In this document: positions 56,377 to 64,000 of the stretch, in pieces
Layout of the letters: the number at the start of each line of letters is the position of its first letter
Position numbering within the stretch: position 1 is the first letter of the stretch
From: Lysobacter sp. GX 14042
Lineage (GTDB): Bacteria > Pseudomonadota > Gammaproteobacteria > Xanthomonadales > Xanthomonadaceae
Assembly: GCF_021390425.1 (NCBI RefSeq)
Contig: NZ_JAJUWY010000002.1
Coordinates: 434,001-498,000, forward strand
DNA length: 64,000 nt
Direction: 5' to 3'
Program-made: the position numbers and the translations under genes
The notes under the pieces: generated by a model
Told to the model about the DNA's origin: nothing
The model's input: the letters and a program-made list of their open reading frames with translations, nothing else
Databases searched by the model: none

Positions 56377-57566
56377 GCCACGGGCACCTCGTGGTGGAGT
56401 TGGGCGACGCTGATCGAGCGGCAGCACTCCAGCCGCTCGGCGAAGCCGGGATGGTGGAAGAAGCGCGGCAGGACCTGCGGCGCACCGACCCAGCCCTCCT
56501 CGGCCAGCTGCCCGAGCACGGCCAGGTGGCTGAGCGCGAACTTGCCGGCATACAGGTCCGCCAGGTCGGCGCCGTCGGCCAGGCTGTCGAGCAGGTCGCG
56601 CAAACCGCCCAGGTACACCGCGTCCTTGGTCAGGCCGCCGCCGCGCAACGCCCGCACGGCGACATCGAAGGCGTCGTCGGTCGCCATGCCGTGGGTGTTG
56701 TGCAGCAGGTCGAAGATCTCCGGCACGCCATGGCCGTTCATCGCCATGTCGGTGGCGATCACCCGCGCCGCGAGCACCAGCAGGCGCTCGCCGGGCAGGA
56801 AGCCGGCCAGGTACTCGGCCAGCACCCCCAGCCCTTCCTGCAGCGGATCGTAGTGCGCCAGCCCGACCTGCAACTGGCGCAGCGGCTGCCTGCCGCCGTT
56901 GTGGCGGGTCACCACGTGGGTGCCGATCTCGTGTTGCACCAGCGGCTGCACCCGGGCGTGCGGCAGGCGCACATCCCCGTCCACGTAGAAGGTGCCGTGG
57001 GAAACCATCATCATCGAGTTCAGGTCGGTGTCGACCACCACGTCGAAATCGAAGCCCGGCTGGCTCTCGCGGTACCAGTCGCGCTCGGCCTCGACCGCCT
57101 CGAGCACGTCGTCGATGCCGGCATCGGCCTTCAGCGGCGCACCCGGCCGCACGTCACGCATGATCGCCTCGGCGCACTCCAGCAACGGGGCGTCGACCCC
57201 GCCGAACAGGTCCAGGCTTGCGTTGAGGAAGCCGTCGGTGCCGCGCAGGCGCACCAGTTCGACCTGGCGCTCGAGTTCGCGCCGCTTCTCGGCCAGCAGC
57301 GCCGACAACAGGGGCGACTCGACCTCGTCGACGGGCATCGCGTGCAGACGTTCGCGGACCTCTCGCAGGTCCACCTCCAGGTCGATGTATTTCAGCTCCG
57401 GCAACCACCGGTAGCCGCTGTCGGCAAAGGCGTGCCACATCGCCTCGTTGTCGATCGGCGACAGCGCCAGCAACCAGTCGACCTCGCCGTCCATGTCCGC
57501 CAGGGCGTTGTCCACCCGGGCGGCGATTGGCGGCAGCGGCCTCAGCGGCGCACTGCTCAGCGGCAC
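56373..57566 (-). CDS. DUF1704 (QEGLA-motif, MATCAP-family) metallocarboxypeptidase-like protein
   Basis: 397 residues from a GTG at 57566, supported by GGAG eight bases upstream and an overlap of ten bases with the previous gene; longer frames only antisense-shadow that gene. The centre has H212-E213-I-G-T-H217, a HExxxH zinc motif, followed 27 residues later by E244 in LQEGLGVLAEYLAGF (the QEGLA motif). This H-H-E set is that of the eukaryotic tubulin tyrosine carboxypeptidase MATCAP, a member of the same Pfam family (PF08014). Bacterial members are often labelled flavohemoglobin expression-modulating. A carboxypeptidase activity on a peptide or protein C-terminus is inferred; the substrate is unknown. 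No signal peptide, so cytoplasmic. Confidence 0.82.
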   Translation of the reverse strand: MPLSSAPLRPLPPIAARVDNALADMDGEVDWLLALSPIDNEAMWHAFADSGYRWLPELKYIDLEVDLREVRERLHAMPVDEVESPLLSALLAEKRRELERQVELVRLRGTDGFLNASLDLFGGVDAPLLECAEAIMRDVRPGAPLKADAGIDDVLEAVEAERDWYRESQPGFDFDVVVDTDLNSMMMVSHGTFYVDGDVRLPHARVQPLVQHEIGTHVVTRHNGGRQPLRQLQVGLAHYDPLQEGLGVLAEYLAGFLPGERLLVLAARVIATDMAMNGHGVPEIFDLLHNTHGMATDDAFDVAVRALRGGGLTKDAVYLGGLRDLLDSLADGADLADLYAGKFALSHLAVLGQLAEEGWVGAPQVLPRFFHHPGFAERLECCRSISVAQLHHEVPVA

Positions 57567-58414
57567 GCCAGGAACTCCGGGCGCACCGCGTCGACCGCCG
57601 CCTGCAGGCCGCCGCGCAGGTCTTCCATCGCCTCCAGGTCGACCTGGCCGGTCCACTCGTCCATGTAGACCTTCTTGTACTCGATGGAAACAGTGCAGGC
57701 CGCCGGCCCCCAGTTGGAGTAGACCCACTCGGGGAAGTCGCCGCCGGTGGGATAGCGCACGTTGGCGCGGACGTCGGGCTTGCGCCCGTTGACCGGATGG
57801 CGGCCCAACTCCCGGGTGAAGCGCTCGGCCACCGCGCCCCAGCGGTCCGGATCCAAGGTGGTCAGGCCCAGGTCGATGTCGGGGTTGCGTTGCGGATCCG
57901 CCGGCGCGGCATGCGTGCCGTCGCGGCGGTGGTTGTAGCTGTGGATGTCGAGCACCAGCACGCAGCCCCACTGGTCGATCATCCGCTCCATCAGTTCGCT
58001 GAACATGGCGCGGAAGCGATCGTGGATGGCCAGCGAGCGCTCCAGTTCCTCCCGCGGCAGCGGGCCCTTCCAGAACCGGATGCCCCAGGTGTCGGCCGGG
58101 TCGGTGGACAGGGCCAGCCCGCGCGGGCGGTTGAGGTCGACCTCGAAACGCGAGGTGCGCACCCGCAGGCGCACGTCACCGACCTCGGTGAACAGCCCTG
58201 TCATCGGGTCCTCGTCGCGCCGCCGTTCCGCCCGGTCCACCGCCAGGTGCGGGACCAGTGCCGGGCGCATGCGGTGGCCGTCGTGGACGGCGGTGGCGAT
58301 CACCGGACCGTGGCCGACCACCAGGTCCCATTCCGGGACACGGCGGGCACTGACCAGGCGGGCGCATGTATCGAACCAGTCCCCGTAAACCTTCGAATCA
58401 TCCATGCCGGGCAT
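57557..58414 (-). CDS. N-formylglutamate amidohydrolase-like enzyme
   Basis: 285 residues. Zinc/catalytic motifs of the HutG-type N-formylglutamate amidohydrolase fold: a HDGHR motif (ATAVHDGHRMRPAL), EVDLNRPRGLAL and LVLDIHSYNHRRDG, and a C-terminal EYKKVYMDEWTG. In histidine catabolism this family frees glutamate from N-formylglutamate, but no hut gene is present; instead it leads an operon with a DUF1704 peptidase and an ATP-grasp ligase, so hydrolysis of another N-acyl or gamma-amide bond is plausible. ATG at 58414 (an alternative lies at 58405). Its stop lies ten bases inside the next gene. Confidence 0.85.
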   Translation of the reverse strand: MPGMDDSKVYGDWFDTCARLVSARRVPEWDLVVGHGPVIATAVHDGHRMRPALVPHLAVDRAERRRDEDPMTGLFTEVGDVRLRVRTSRFEVDLNRPRGLALSTDPADTWGIRFWKGPLPREELERSLAIHDRFRAMFSELMERMIDQWGCVLVLDIHSYNHRRDGTHAAPADPQRNPDIDLGLTTLDPDRWGAVAERFTRELGRHPVNGRKPDVRANVRYPTGGDFPEWVYSNWGPAACTVSIEYKKVYMDEWTGQVDLEAMEDLRGGLQAAVDAVRPEFLACR

Positions 58415-58461
58415 GGTTCCATCGGCGGCATCATCGACCCGTGAGCGGGCCTCCGGCGCGT

Positions 58462-59304
58462 TCAGGCGTGGGCAGGCAACCGCGACAGGCGCAGCTGGAA
58501 CAGCACCTTGGTCGCCAGCAGGCGCTCCTCGATCGGCTTGAGCACCAGGTCGTTGGCCCCGGCACGCAGCAGCAGCGCCTGGTTCTCCGGGTTGGCGTCC
58601 CCGGTCATCACCAGCACCGGCAGCCGGCGCTTGCCGTAGCCGAAGTGCCCGCGCACCCGGTCCAGCAGGTCGTGGCCGTCGAGCTCGCCCTTCAGGTACA
58701 CGTCGGTAAGCAGCAGGTCGGCGCCGAGGTCGCCGTCACCGGCGTCGCGGCGCTGCTGCAGATAGTCGAGCGCCTCTTCCACGCCGGCGAAATGCAGCAC
58801 CTGCAGTTGCTGGCGCTCGAGCATGCGCTTGGTCGCCAGCGCCACCACCCGGCTGTCCTCCACGTACAGCACCCGCGCGTCGGGGATCGGCTCGGGCTGC
58901 ACGTAGCCGCGGATGAAGGCGGCCAGGGCGGCGTGCCCCAGGGCCTTGTCGAAGTAGTCGGTGACGTCCTCGGAGAAGCGCCGCGCCTCCAGGTGCGACT
59001 GGGCATCGCCGGAGACCACGATCACCGGCACGTACGCCTGCCCGGCCGCCTCGCGCACCGCGCGGGCCAGCTCGTTGCCGTCGCCGTCGGGCAGCGCCAG
59101 CGAGGTGGTGACCAGGTCGACCGCCCCCGCGTCCAGTGCCTGGCGTGCCTCGGCGATGCTGGCACAGCCGACCACGGTGGCGTTGCCGAGCTCACCGGCC
59201 AAGACGTCGCCGATCAACCTGCGCACCAGCCTCGAGCCGTCCACCACCATCACCCGTGGCGCGTCGCTGACGACGTGGCTGAGCTTTCCGGCGGTACGTG
59301 TCAT
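58462..59304 (-). CDS. Double-receiver response regulator, first receiver degenerate
   Basis: 280 residues with two tandem receiver domains and no output domain. In the first (about 15-135) the phosphoacceptor is replaced by Ser68 (DLVTTSLALP) and the acidic pair is VDG instead of DD, though a Lys120 remains. The second (about 143-272) has E149-D150, phosphoacceptor Asp201 in LLLTDVYLKG, MTGD and Lys256 in LVLKPI, and should be active. The layout resembles two-receiver signalling adaptors. It lies 34 bases downstream of ftsX and 47 upstream of the amidohydrolase gene. Confidence 0.88.
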   Translation of the reverse strand: MTRTAGKLSHVVSDAPRVMVVDGSRLVRRLIGDVLAGELGNATVVGCASIAEARQALDAGAVDLVTTSLALPDGDGNELARAVREAAGQAYVPVIVVSGDAQSHLEARRFSEDVTDYFDKALGHAALAAFIRGYVQPEPIPDARVLYVEDSRVVALATKRMLERQQLQVLHFAGVEEALDYLQQRRDAGDGDLGADLLLTDVYLKGELDGHDLLDRVRGHFGYGKRRLPVLVMTGDANPENQALLLRAGANDLVLKPIEERLLATKVLFQLRLSRLPAHA

Positions 59305-59337
59305 GGGCAGGCCTGCAGGGGGTTCACGGCCCCGCCG

Positions 59338-60258
59338 TCAGGTGTCGGTGGGACGGGTCTGGCGCAGGAAGTGCCCGGTGACCAGCCCGGCCCCCAGCCA
59401 CCCCAGCAGCGCCGCGGCAACCAGGATGATCGCTCCATGCTGCAGCCCGAATCCACGCAATGCAAAGCCGCTACCGTAACTGTGCGCCAGGTCCGCAAGC
59501 GGCGTGCGCAGGGCCAGCTCCGCAGCGGTCAGCAGGCCCAGGGCCAGCAACCCGGCCATCACCCCGTAGCAGGCGCCCAGGTACAGGAACGGGCGCCGTA
59601 TGAAGCCGTCGGTCGCGCCCAGCAGCTGCAGCACGCCGATCTCCTCGCGGCGCTGCTGGATGTCCAGCCGCACGGTGTTGCCGACCACCAGCAGCGCGCC
59701 AAGCCCGAGCATCGCCGCCAGTACCCAGGCCAACCGGGTCCCGAAGCGCAGCCAGCCATCGAGCCGCTCGCGCCAAGCCGCATCGTGCTGCACCAGGTCG
59801 GCCTCGGGCAGCTGTTCCAGCGTCCCGGCCAGCGCGCGTTCGTCACCGGTGGGGCGCACGATCAGCAGGCTCGGCAGCGGGTTGGCTCCCAGCACGTCGA
59901 TCGCCTCGCCCAGCCCGGTGGCCTCGCGCAAGTCGGCCAGGCCCCGGTCCGGGTCGCGCAGCTCGACCGCGGCGACATCGGGACGGGCGCGCAGCTCATC
60001 GGCCAGCGCGCGCGCCCTCGGCAGTTCGACACCGGTCTTCAGGAACAGGCTGACCTCGCGCGCCTGCTGCACGTCGCCGGCGAAGCGCTCGACGTTGGAG
60101 AGGGTAGCCCACAGGCCCAGCGGCAGGGCCAGCGCCACCGCCATCACGCCAACGGTCAGCAGGGTCGACCAGGGCCGCCGCGCCATGCGACCGGCGCTGG
60201 CCACCAGGCTGTAGCCGTGGTGGTCGAGCCAGGTGGCGAAGGACGAACGCGTGCTCAT
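59338..60258 (-). CDS. ftsX: Cell division protein FtsX
   Basis: 306 residues: the membrane subunit of FtsEX, which controls septal peptidoglycan hydrolases. A cytoplasmic N-terminus, a first membrane segment (LLTVGVMAVALALPLGLWAT), a periplasmic domain (about 60-165) and three more segments near the C-terminus match the family. The start overlaps ftsE as ATGA. Confidence 0.95.
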   Translation of the reverse strand: MSTRSSFATWLDHHGYSLVASAGRMARRPWSTLLTVGVMAVALALPLGLWATLSNVERFAGDVQQAREVSLFLKTGVELPRARALADELRARPDVAAVELRDPDRGLADLREATGLGEAIDVLGANPLPSLLIVRPTGDERALAGTLEQLPEADLVQHDAAWRERLDGWLRFGTRLAWVLAAMLGLGALLVVGNTVRLDIQQRREEIGVLQLLGATDGFIRRPFLYLGACYGVMAGLLALGLLTAAELALRTPLADLAHSYGSGFALRGFGLQHGAIILVAAALLGWLGAGLVTGHFLRQTRPTDT

Positions 60259-60944
60259 GGCGCGGCCAGCTCGTCGGGGGCGATGTCGTCGACCAGGCGC
60301 CCGCCGTCGAGCACCAGCACGCGCCTGCGCATGCGCTTGACCAGGCCCAGGTCGTGGCTGGCGACCAGCACGCTGGTGCCGCGTTCGGGCAGCGATTCGA
60401 ACAGCGTCATGATCTCCGCCGCCAGGGTCGGGTCGAGGTTGCCGGTGGGCTCGTCGGCCACCAGCAGCGCCGGCTCGCCGACGATCGCGCGGGCGATGCC
60501 CACCCGCTGCTGCTCGCCGGCCGACAGCTGCGCCGGCAGCGCGGTGGCGCGGGCACCCAGGCTGACCCGGTCGAGCACCGCGCGGACCCGCTTGGCGATC
60601 TCGCCGCGGCGCAGGCCTTGGAGCAGCAGCGGCAGGCCGACGTTCTCGGCGACGCTGCGGTCGGCCAGCAGGCGGTGGTCCTGGAACACCACGCCGACCC
60701 GGCGCCGGTGCAGGGCGACCTGCCTGCCGCGCACCCGCAGCAGGTTGCGGTCATCGAACAGCACCGCGCCCCGGCTGGGGCGCTCGGCCAGGTGGATCAG
60801 CTTGAGCAGGGTGCTCTTGCCGGCACCCGAATGCCCGGTGACGAACAGCATCTCGCCGGCGTCGACCTGGAAACCGACTTCCGAGAGCGCCTGCTGCCCG
60901 CCGGGATACTGCTTGCTGACATTGTCGAAACGCAGGACGGGCAT
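60255..60944 (-). CDS. ftsE: Cell division ATP-binding protein FtsE
   Basis: 229 residues: the ABC-type ATPase of FtsEX. Walker A GHSGAGKSTLL, the Q-loop in VFQDHRLL, signature LSAGEQQRVGIARA, Walker B LLVADEPTGNLD and the switch His in VLVASHD are all present. Coupled to ftsX by ATGA. ftsY, usually upstream in E. coli, is not next to it; the upstream gene here is rhlB. Confidence 0.97.
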   Translation of the reverse strand: MPVLRFDNVSKQYPGGQQALSEVGFQVDAGEMLFVTGHSGAGKSTLLKLIHLAERPSRGAVLFDDRNLLRVRGRQVALHRRRVGVVFQDHRLLADRSVAENVGLPLLLQGLRRGEIAKRVRAVLDRVSLGARATALPAQLSAGEQQRVGIARAIVGEPALLVADEPTGNLDPTLAAEIMTLFESLPERGTSVLVASHDLGLVKRMRRRVLVLDGGRLVDDIAPDELAAP

Positions 60945-61004
60945 CGGCGGCGGTGCTCGGGAAGGCAGGCGAAGGCTACGGCCGAACGCCGCCGGCGGCC
61001 AGCC

Positions 61005-62837
61005 TCAGTTGCCGCCGCCGAGCAAAGAGCGGATGCCACGGCCAAGCCGGCCGATCAGGCCCGGCCTCGCAGCCGCGGCAGGAGCCGCTTTCGGCGTGAC
61101 AGGAGCGCTGGCCGCCTTCGGTGCAGGCGGGGCCGAGGACTGCGGCTGCGCATGCGCCGGCCCACGCCTGGCCTCCTGGCCGGCGCCGCGACGGCGCCGC
61201 TCGCCTTCCGCGCGCGGTGGCTGGCGGCGGCCGCCCTCACCCTTGCCGGCGGTGCCGGTGTCCGGTCCGGTGGCCTGCTGCCCGCCTTCGCTGCCGGCGC
61301 GTTCGCCGGCCGGCTTGCGGCGCCGGCGACGACGCTTGCGCGGTGCCTCGCCATCGGCTGCAGGCGCGCCCGGGGGGACCGCTGCCGGCTGTGCCTGCGC
61401 GACCGTGGCGGCCGGGGCCGCTTGCGGCGCTCCCTCCACCACCGGGGCGCTTGCCGCCGCGTCTCCGTCGGAACGACGGCGCGGGCGCTCCCCGGCCGGC
61501 TTCCGCCCACCGGCGCCGCCGCGGCCGTCCCGGCCGCCAGCGTGACGACCGCCACCACGGCGCTCCTCGTCGGCGGCACGCTGCTCGCGCGCCTCCTTGA
61601 AGATCGCGCTGACGCTCTCGTGCTCCTCGCCTTCCACCGCCTCGCGCTTCGGCCGCGGGCGCGCCACCAGCAGGTCGGCGTCGACCGGCGCGGTGGGGAT
61701 CTTCTGCTCGATGTAGGCCTCGATGTCCGGCAGGCCGATGGCGTAGCGCTCGCAGGCGAAGCTGATCGCGTCGCCTTCCTCGCCCAGCCGCGCGGTGCGG
61801 CCGATGCGGTGCACGTAGTCCTCGGCGTCGAACGGCAGGTCGTAGTTGTAGACGTACTTCACGCCGTCGATGTGCAGCCCGCGGGCGGCCACGTCGGTGG
61901 CCACCAGTACTTCCAGCTGGCCCTTCTGGAACTTCGCCAGCAGGGTCTCGCGCTTCTTCTGCGGCACGTCGCCCGACAGCACGCCGACCCGGTAGCCACC
62001 GCGCTCCAGCGCCCGGGCGACCCGCTCCACCCATACCTTGGTGTTGACGAACACCATGGTGCGCGCGCCCTCGCTGCGCGACAGCAGGCCCAGCAGCAGC
62101 GGGATCTTCTCCTCGTCGGAGGGGAAGTACATCAGCTGGCGGACCTGGGCGGCGGTGATGTGCTCGGACTCCACCACCATCTTCTCGGGCTCGTTCATGT
62201 GCTCGTAGGCCAGCTCCAGCACGCGGTGGCTGAGGGTGGCCGAGAACAGCAGGGTCTGGCGCTCGGTGCGGATCGGCATGCGCCGCAGCAGGAAGCGGAT
62301 GTCCTTGATGAAGCCCAGGTCGAACATCCGGTCGGCCTCGTCTAGCACGCAGATCTCGCAGGCGTGCAGGCTGACCACCTTGTGCTGCTTGACGTAATCG
62401 ATCAGCCGGCCGGGGGTGGCGATGATCACGTCCACGCCCTGCTGCAGCAGCTCGCGCTGCTTGTCGTAGTCGACGCCGCCGTAGACCAGCGCGAACTTCA
62501 GGCCCAGTTCGGGGCCGAGCTTCACCGCATCCTTGTGGATCTGGATCGCCAGTTCACGGGTCGGCGCGAGGATCAGCGCGCGCGGGTCGCCGGGGTTGCG
62601 CTCGGCCAGGGCCGGCCGGCTCAACAGCCGGTTGACCACCGCGACCAGGAAGGCCAGGGTCTTGCCGGTGCCGGTCTGGGCCTGGCCGGCCACGTCGCCG
62701 CCCTTGAGCGCGACCGGCAGGGTCATGGCCTGGATCGGGGTGCAGCGGGTGAAGCCGGCGGATTCGAGCCCCGCCAGCAGCGCCGGGTGCAGTTCGAATG
62801 AAGAAAAGGAAACGTCGGTAAGTGGTTTGTCGCTCAT
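61005..62837 (-). CDS. rhlB: ATP-dependent RNA helicase RhlB with long basic C-terminal extension
   Basis: DEAD-box helicase of 610 residues from the ATG at 62837 ([20 protein letters not shown]). Q motif ([13 protein letters not shown]), [18 protein letters not shown] ([10 protein letters not shown]), SAT, and [20 protein letters not shown] are intact. E. coli RhlB has 421 residues; here about 190 extra form an Arg/Ala/Pro/Gly-rich disordered tail ([17 protein letters not shown]-type) that probably binds RNA or RNase E. Divergent from trxA-rho, as in E. coli. Confidence 0.93.
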   Translation of the reverse strand: MSDKPLTDVSFSSFELHPALLAGLESAGFTRCTPIQAMTLPVALKGGDVAGQAQTGTGKTLAFLVAVVNRLLSRPALAERNPGDPRALILAPTRELAIQIHKDAVKLGPELGLKFALVYGGVDYDKQRELLQQGVDVIIATPGRLIDYVKQHKVVSLHACEICVLDEADRMFDLGFIKDIRFLLRRMPIRTERQTLLFSATLSHRVLELAYEHMNEPEKMVVESEHITAAQVRQLMYFPSDEEKIPLLLGLLSRSEGARTMVFVNTKVWVERVARALERGGYRVGVLSGDVPQKKRETLLAKFQKGQLEVLVATDVAARGLHIDGVKYVYNYDLPFDAEDYVHRIGRTARLGEEGDAISFACERYAIGLPDIEAYIEQKIPTAPVDADLLVARPRPKREAVEGEEHESVSAIFKEAREQRAADEERRGGGRHAGGRDGRGGAGGRKPAGERPRRRSDGDAAASAPVVEGAPQAAPAATVAQAQPAAVPPGAPAADGEAPRKRRRRRRKPAGERAGSEGGQQATGPDTGTAGKGEGGRRQPPRAEGERRRRGAGQEARRGPAHAQPQSSAPPAPKAASAPVTPKAAPAAAARPGLIGRLGRGIRSLLGGGN

Positions 62838-63044
62838 GCGTAGGCCGGGTGGCAGCGGCGCCGGTCGCGCGCGCTTGCGTGGGTGGCGCCTGCGACTGCA
62901 GACTGCCGGGGTCGGCCAGTGTGTGTCCCTGACCGCAGCGTGCGATGGCCTTGACGCCGTCGCGAAACAGCCCAGTCTAACGTAGCGCCTGCCCGGCCGT
63001 CGCGGCCGGGGCCCAATCCAGGCATTACCCCGCAGGAGATCGTT

Positions 63045-63371
63045 GTGAGCGATAAAGTCATGCAGGTCGGCGATGCCGATTTCGAGACCGCCGTTCTGCA
63101 GTCGCCCGAGCCCGTGCTGGTCGACTTCTGGGCCGAGTGGTGTGGCCCGTGCCGGATGATCGCGCCGGCCCTGGACCAGTTGGCCGACGAGTACGCCGGC
63201 AAGGTCAGGGTGGCCAAGGTGAACGTGGACCACAACCGCGCCACCGCGATGAAGTACCACGTGCGCTCGATTCCGATGCTGCTGCTGTTCAAGGACGGCC
63301 AGGTGCAGGCCACCCAGATCGGCGCGGTGGGCAAGGCCCAGCTCGCGCAGATGATCGACAAGGCGCTCTGA
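63045..63371 (+). CDS. trxA: Thioredoxin 1
   Basis: 108 residues starting with GTG (ribosome site GCAGGAGA). The redox pair Cys33/Cys36 lies in [13 protein letters not shown], with cis-Pro in SIPMLLLFK. Cytoplasmic disulfide reductant. Upstream of rho, with a 246-base leader between them that starts C-rich and may carry the rho promoter. Confidence 0.97.
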   Translation: MSDKVMQVGDADFETAVLQSPEPVLVDFWAEWCGPCRMIAPALDQLADEYAGKVRVAKVNVDHNRATAMKYHVRSIPMLLLFKDGQVQATQIGAVGKAQLAQMIDKAL

Positions 63372-63617
63372 CGCCAACGCCGCGCGCCCCGGCGGTGCGC
63401 GGCACCTGAACCGCCCGCCGCCGCGCCTTCCCGGCGCTTGCGTGACGCCACCGGGCAGTGCTAGTTTCGCGGAACCGGCGTTTTTCGGCTGCCGCGGCCC
63501 CGCTCCTGGCGGCGGCCGCGAGGTCCGCACCGCCGCACGTCCTTCCGGATCAACGTCCCCAGTAACGCCCTGACGGCCCCTGCCGCGGGCGCTTCCCCCT
63601 TGGCGAGGAATTCCCGC

Positions 63618-64000
63618 TTGTCCGATACCACCCCCGACGCCGGCACCGGCGCCACCGCCGAGAAGCGCGTGCGCAAGCGCGCCACCAAGGCCACCACCAG
63701 CAAGGCCGACGCTCCGGCGCCGACCGCGCCCGACTCACCGCAGCCGAAGGCCGCGCCGGCGACCGCCGCCCAGGCGCCTGCGCCCGCCCCGGCCGCACCT
63801 CCTGCACCGGCCGCCACGCCGGCGCCCGCCCCTGCAGCTGCGTCGCCGGCCGCACCCTCACCATCGCCCGCGGCGGAGCCCCGGCCGGCGGCCGGCGCCG
63901 ACGGCGGTGGCAATGGCAGCGGCGGGTCCGAAGGCAACAGCCCGCGCCAGGAGAACGGCGGCCATCGCCAGGATGCCGGCGGCGGCCGCAACAACCGTCG
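63618..64000 (+). CDS. rho: Transcription termination factor Rho, 5' part
   Basis: The gene starts with TTG at 63618 (GAGGAA seven bases upstream) and runs off the window; 127 codons are seen. All of them code for the low-complexity N-terminal extension: basic ([20 protein letters not shown]), then Pro/Ala-rich, then Gly/Asn/Gln-rich ([20 protein letters not shown]). Such an insert is known in Rho of high-GC bacteria and can alter RNA binding or drive phase separation. Identity rests on the trxA-rho order and the similar N-terminus of xanthomonad Rho; the conserved core lies outside. The 63372-63617 leader holds a weak TTGCGT/TAGTTT promoter candidate. Confidence 0.8.
   Translation, partial: MSDTTPDAGTGATAEKRVRKRATKATTSKADAPAPTAPDSPQPKAAPATAAQAPAPAPAAPPAPAATPAPAPAAASPAAPSPSPAAEPRPAAGADGGGNGSGGSEGNSPRQENGGHRQDAGGGRNNR

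Noticed and set aside
57567-57971. Long N-terminal extension of the DUF1704 protein
   Set aside because: It lies fully antisense-frame within the amidohydrolase gene and is Arg/Pro/Gly-rich; the GTG at 57566 has a ribosome site.
58366-61545. 1059-codon plus-strand frame over the receiver gene, ftsX, ftsE and rhlB tail
   Set aside because: Antisense shadow; every part is covered by a recognised minus-strand gene.

Overview
The window reads as chromosomal backbone of a high-GC gammaproteobacterium of the Xanthomonadaceae (Lysobacter/Luteimonas-like). The basis is gene content and order: lptM-dapF-DUF484-xerC-hslVU, fmt-def-(LysM)-dprA-smg-topA-tsaC, ftsEX-rpoH, rhlB divergent from trxA-rho, algR-hemC, and a Rho with a long low-complexity N-terminal extension. 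Genus is inference, because no rRNA is present. No prophage, insertion sequence, transposase or CRISPR array was seen. Several genes start with GTG or TTG, and many neighbours are coupled by ATGA or TGATG overlaps.

Layout. 1-1.4 kb: a gene fragment, an Asp-ligand metzincin-like protease and an overlapping lipoprotein. 1.4-6.3 kb (minus): lptM, dapF, DUF484, xerC, hslV, hslU. 6.3-11.6 kb (minus): a DUF454 membrane protein, two exported S9 serine peptidases and a small membrane protein. 11.8-20 kb: two outer-membrane-type proteins, a WYL regulator, an SLC13 permease, hemC, an AlgR-type regulator, a carboxylesterase and a DUF2254 protein. 20-23.2 kb: a copper operon (copA-cueR) with a CueR-type operator beside what looks like the 11-codon stump of a metallo-beta-lactamase-fold gene. 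23.3-26.3 kb: an NADPH:FMN-type reductase, a tRNA-Ile(CAU) gene split by a 247-nt group I intron, and rpoD. 26.4-41.6 kb: dtd, a lipid A acyltransferase, two PH-domain membrane proteins, two glycosyltransferases, rsmB-fmt-def, a LysM protein, dprA, smg, topA, tsaC and a DUF4124-like protein. 41.6-50.8 kb: alr-dadA with a divergent Lrp regulator, an SDR, a tiny lipoprotein, sppA, a MATE pump, a DUF3106 protein and a degenerate ECF-sigma-like protein fused to a membrane domain. 51.2-64 kb: priA, rpoH, ung, a three-gene amide-chemistry operon, a double-receiver protein, ftsX-ftsE, rhlB, trxA and the 5' end of rho.

The two most interesting items are these. (1) The self-splicing-type intron sits in the anticodon loop of tRNA-Ile(CAU), directly after the anticodon. 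It carries recognisable P3, P4, P6 and P7 pairings plus an extra hairpin between P7 and P3'. (2) A translationally coupled trio at 55.3-58.4 kb encodes an N-formylglutamate-amidohydrolase-like enzyme, a DUF1704 metallopeptidase with HEIGTH and QEGL motifs (the family that includes the eukaryotic tubulin tyrosine carboxypeptidase MATCAP) and a GshB-like ATP-grasp ligase. That pairs a ligase with a carboxypeptidase and an amidase on an unknown substrate. Also notable are a 34-bp perfect inverted repeat that supplies the last codons of xerC, and the sigma/membrane fusion upstream of DUF3106.
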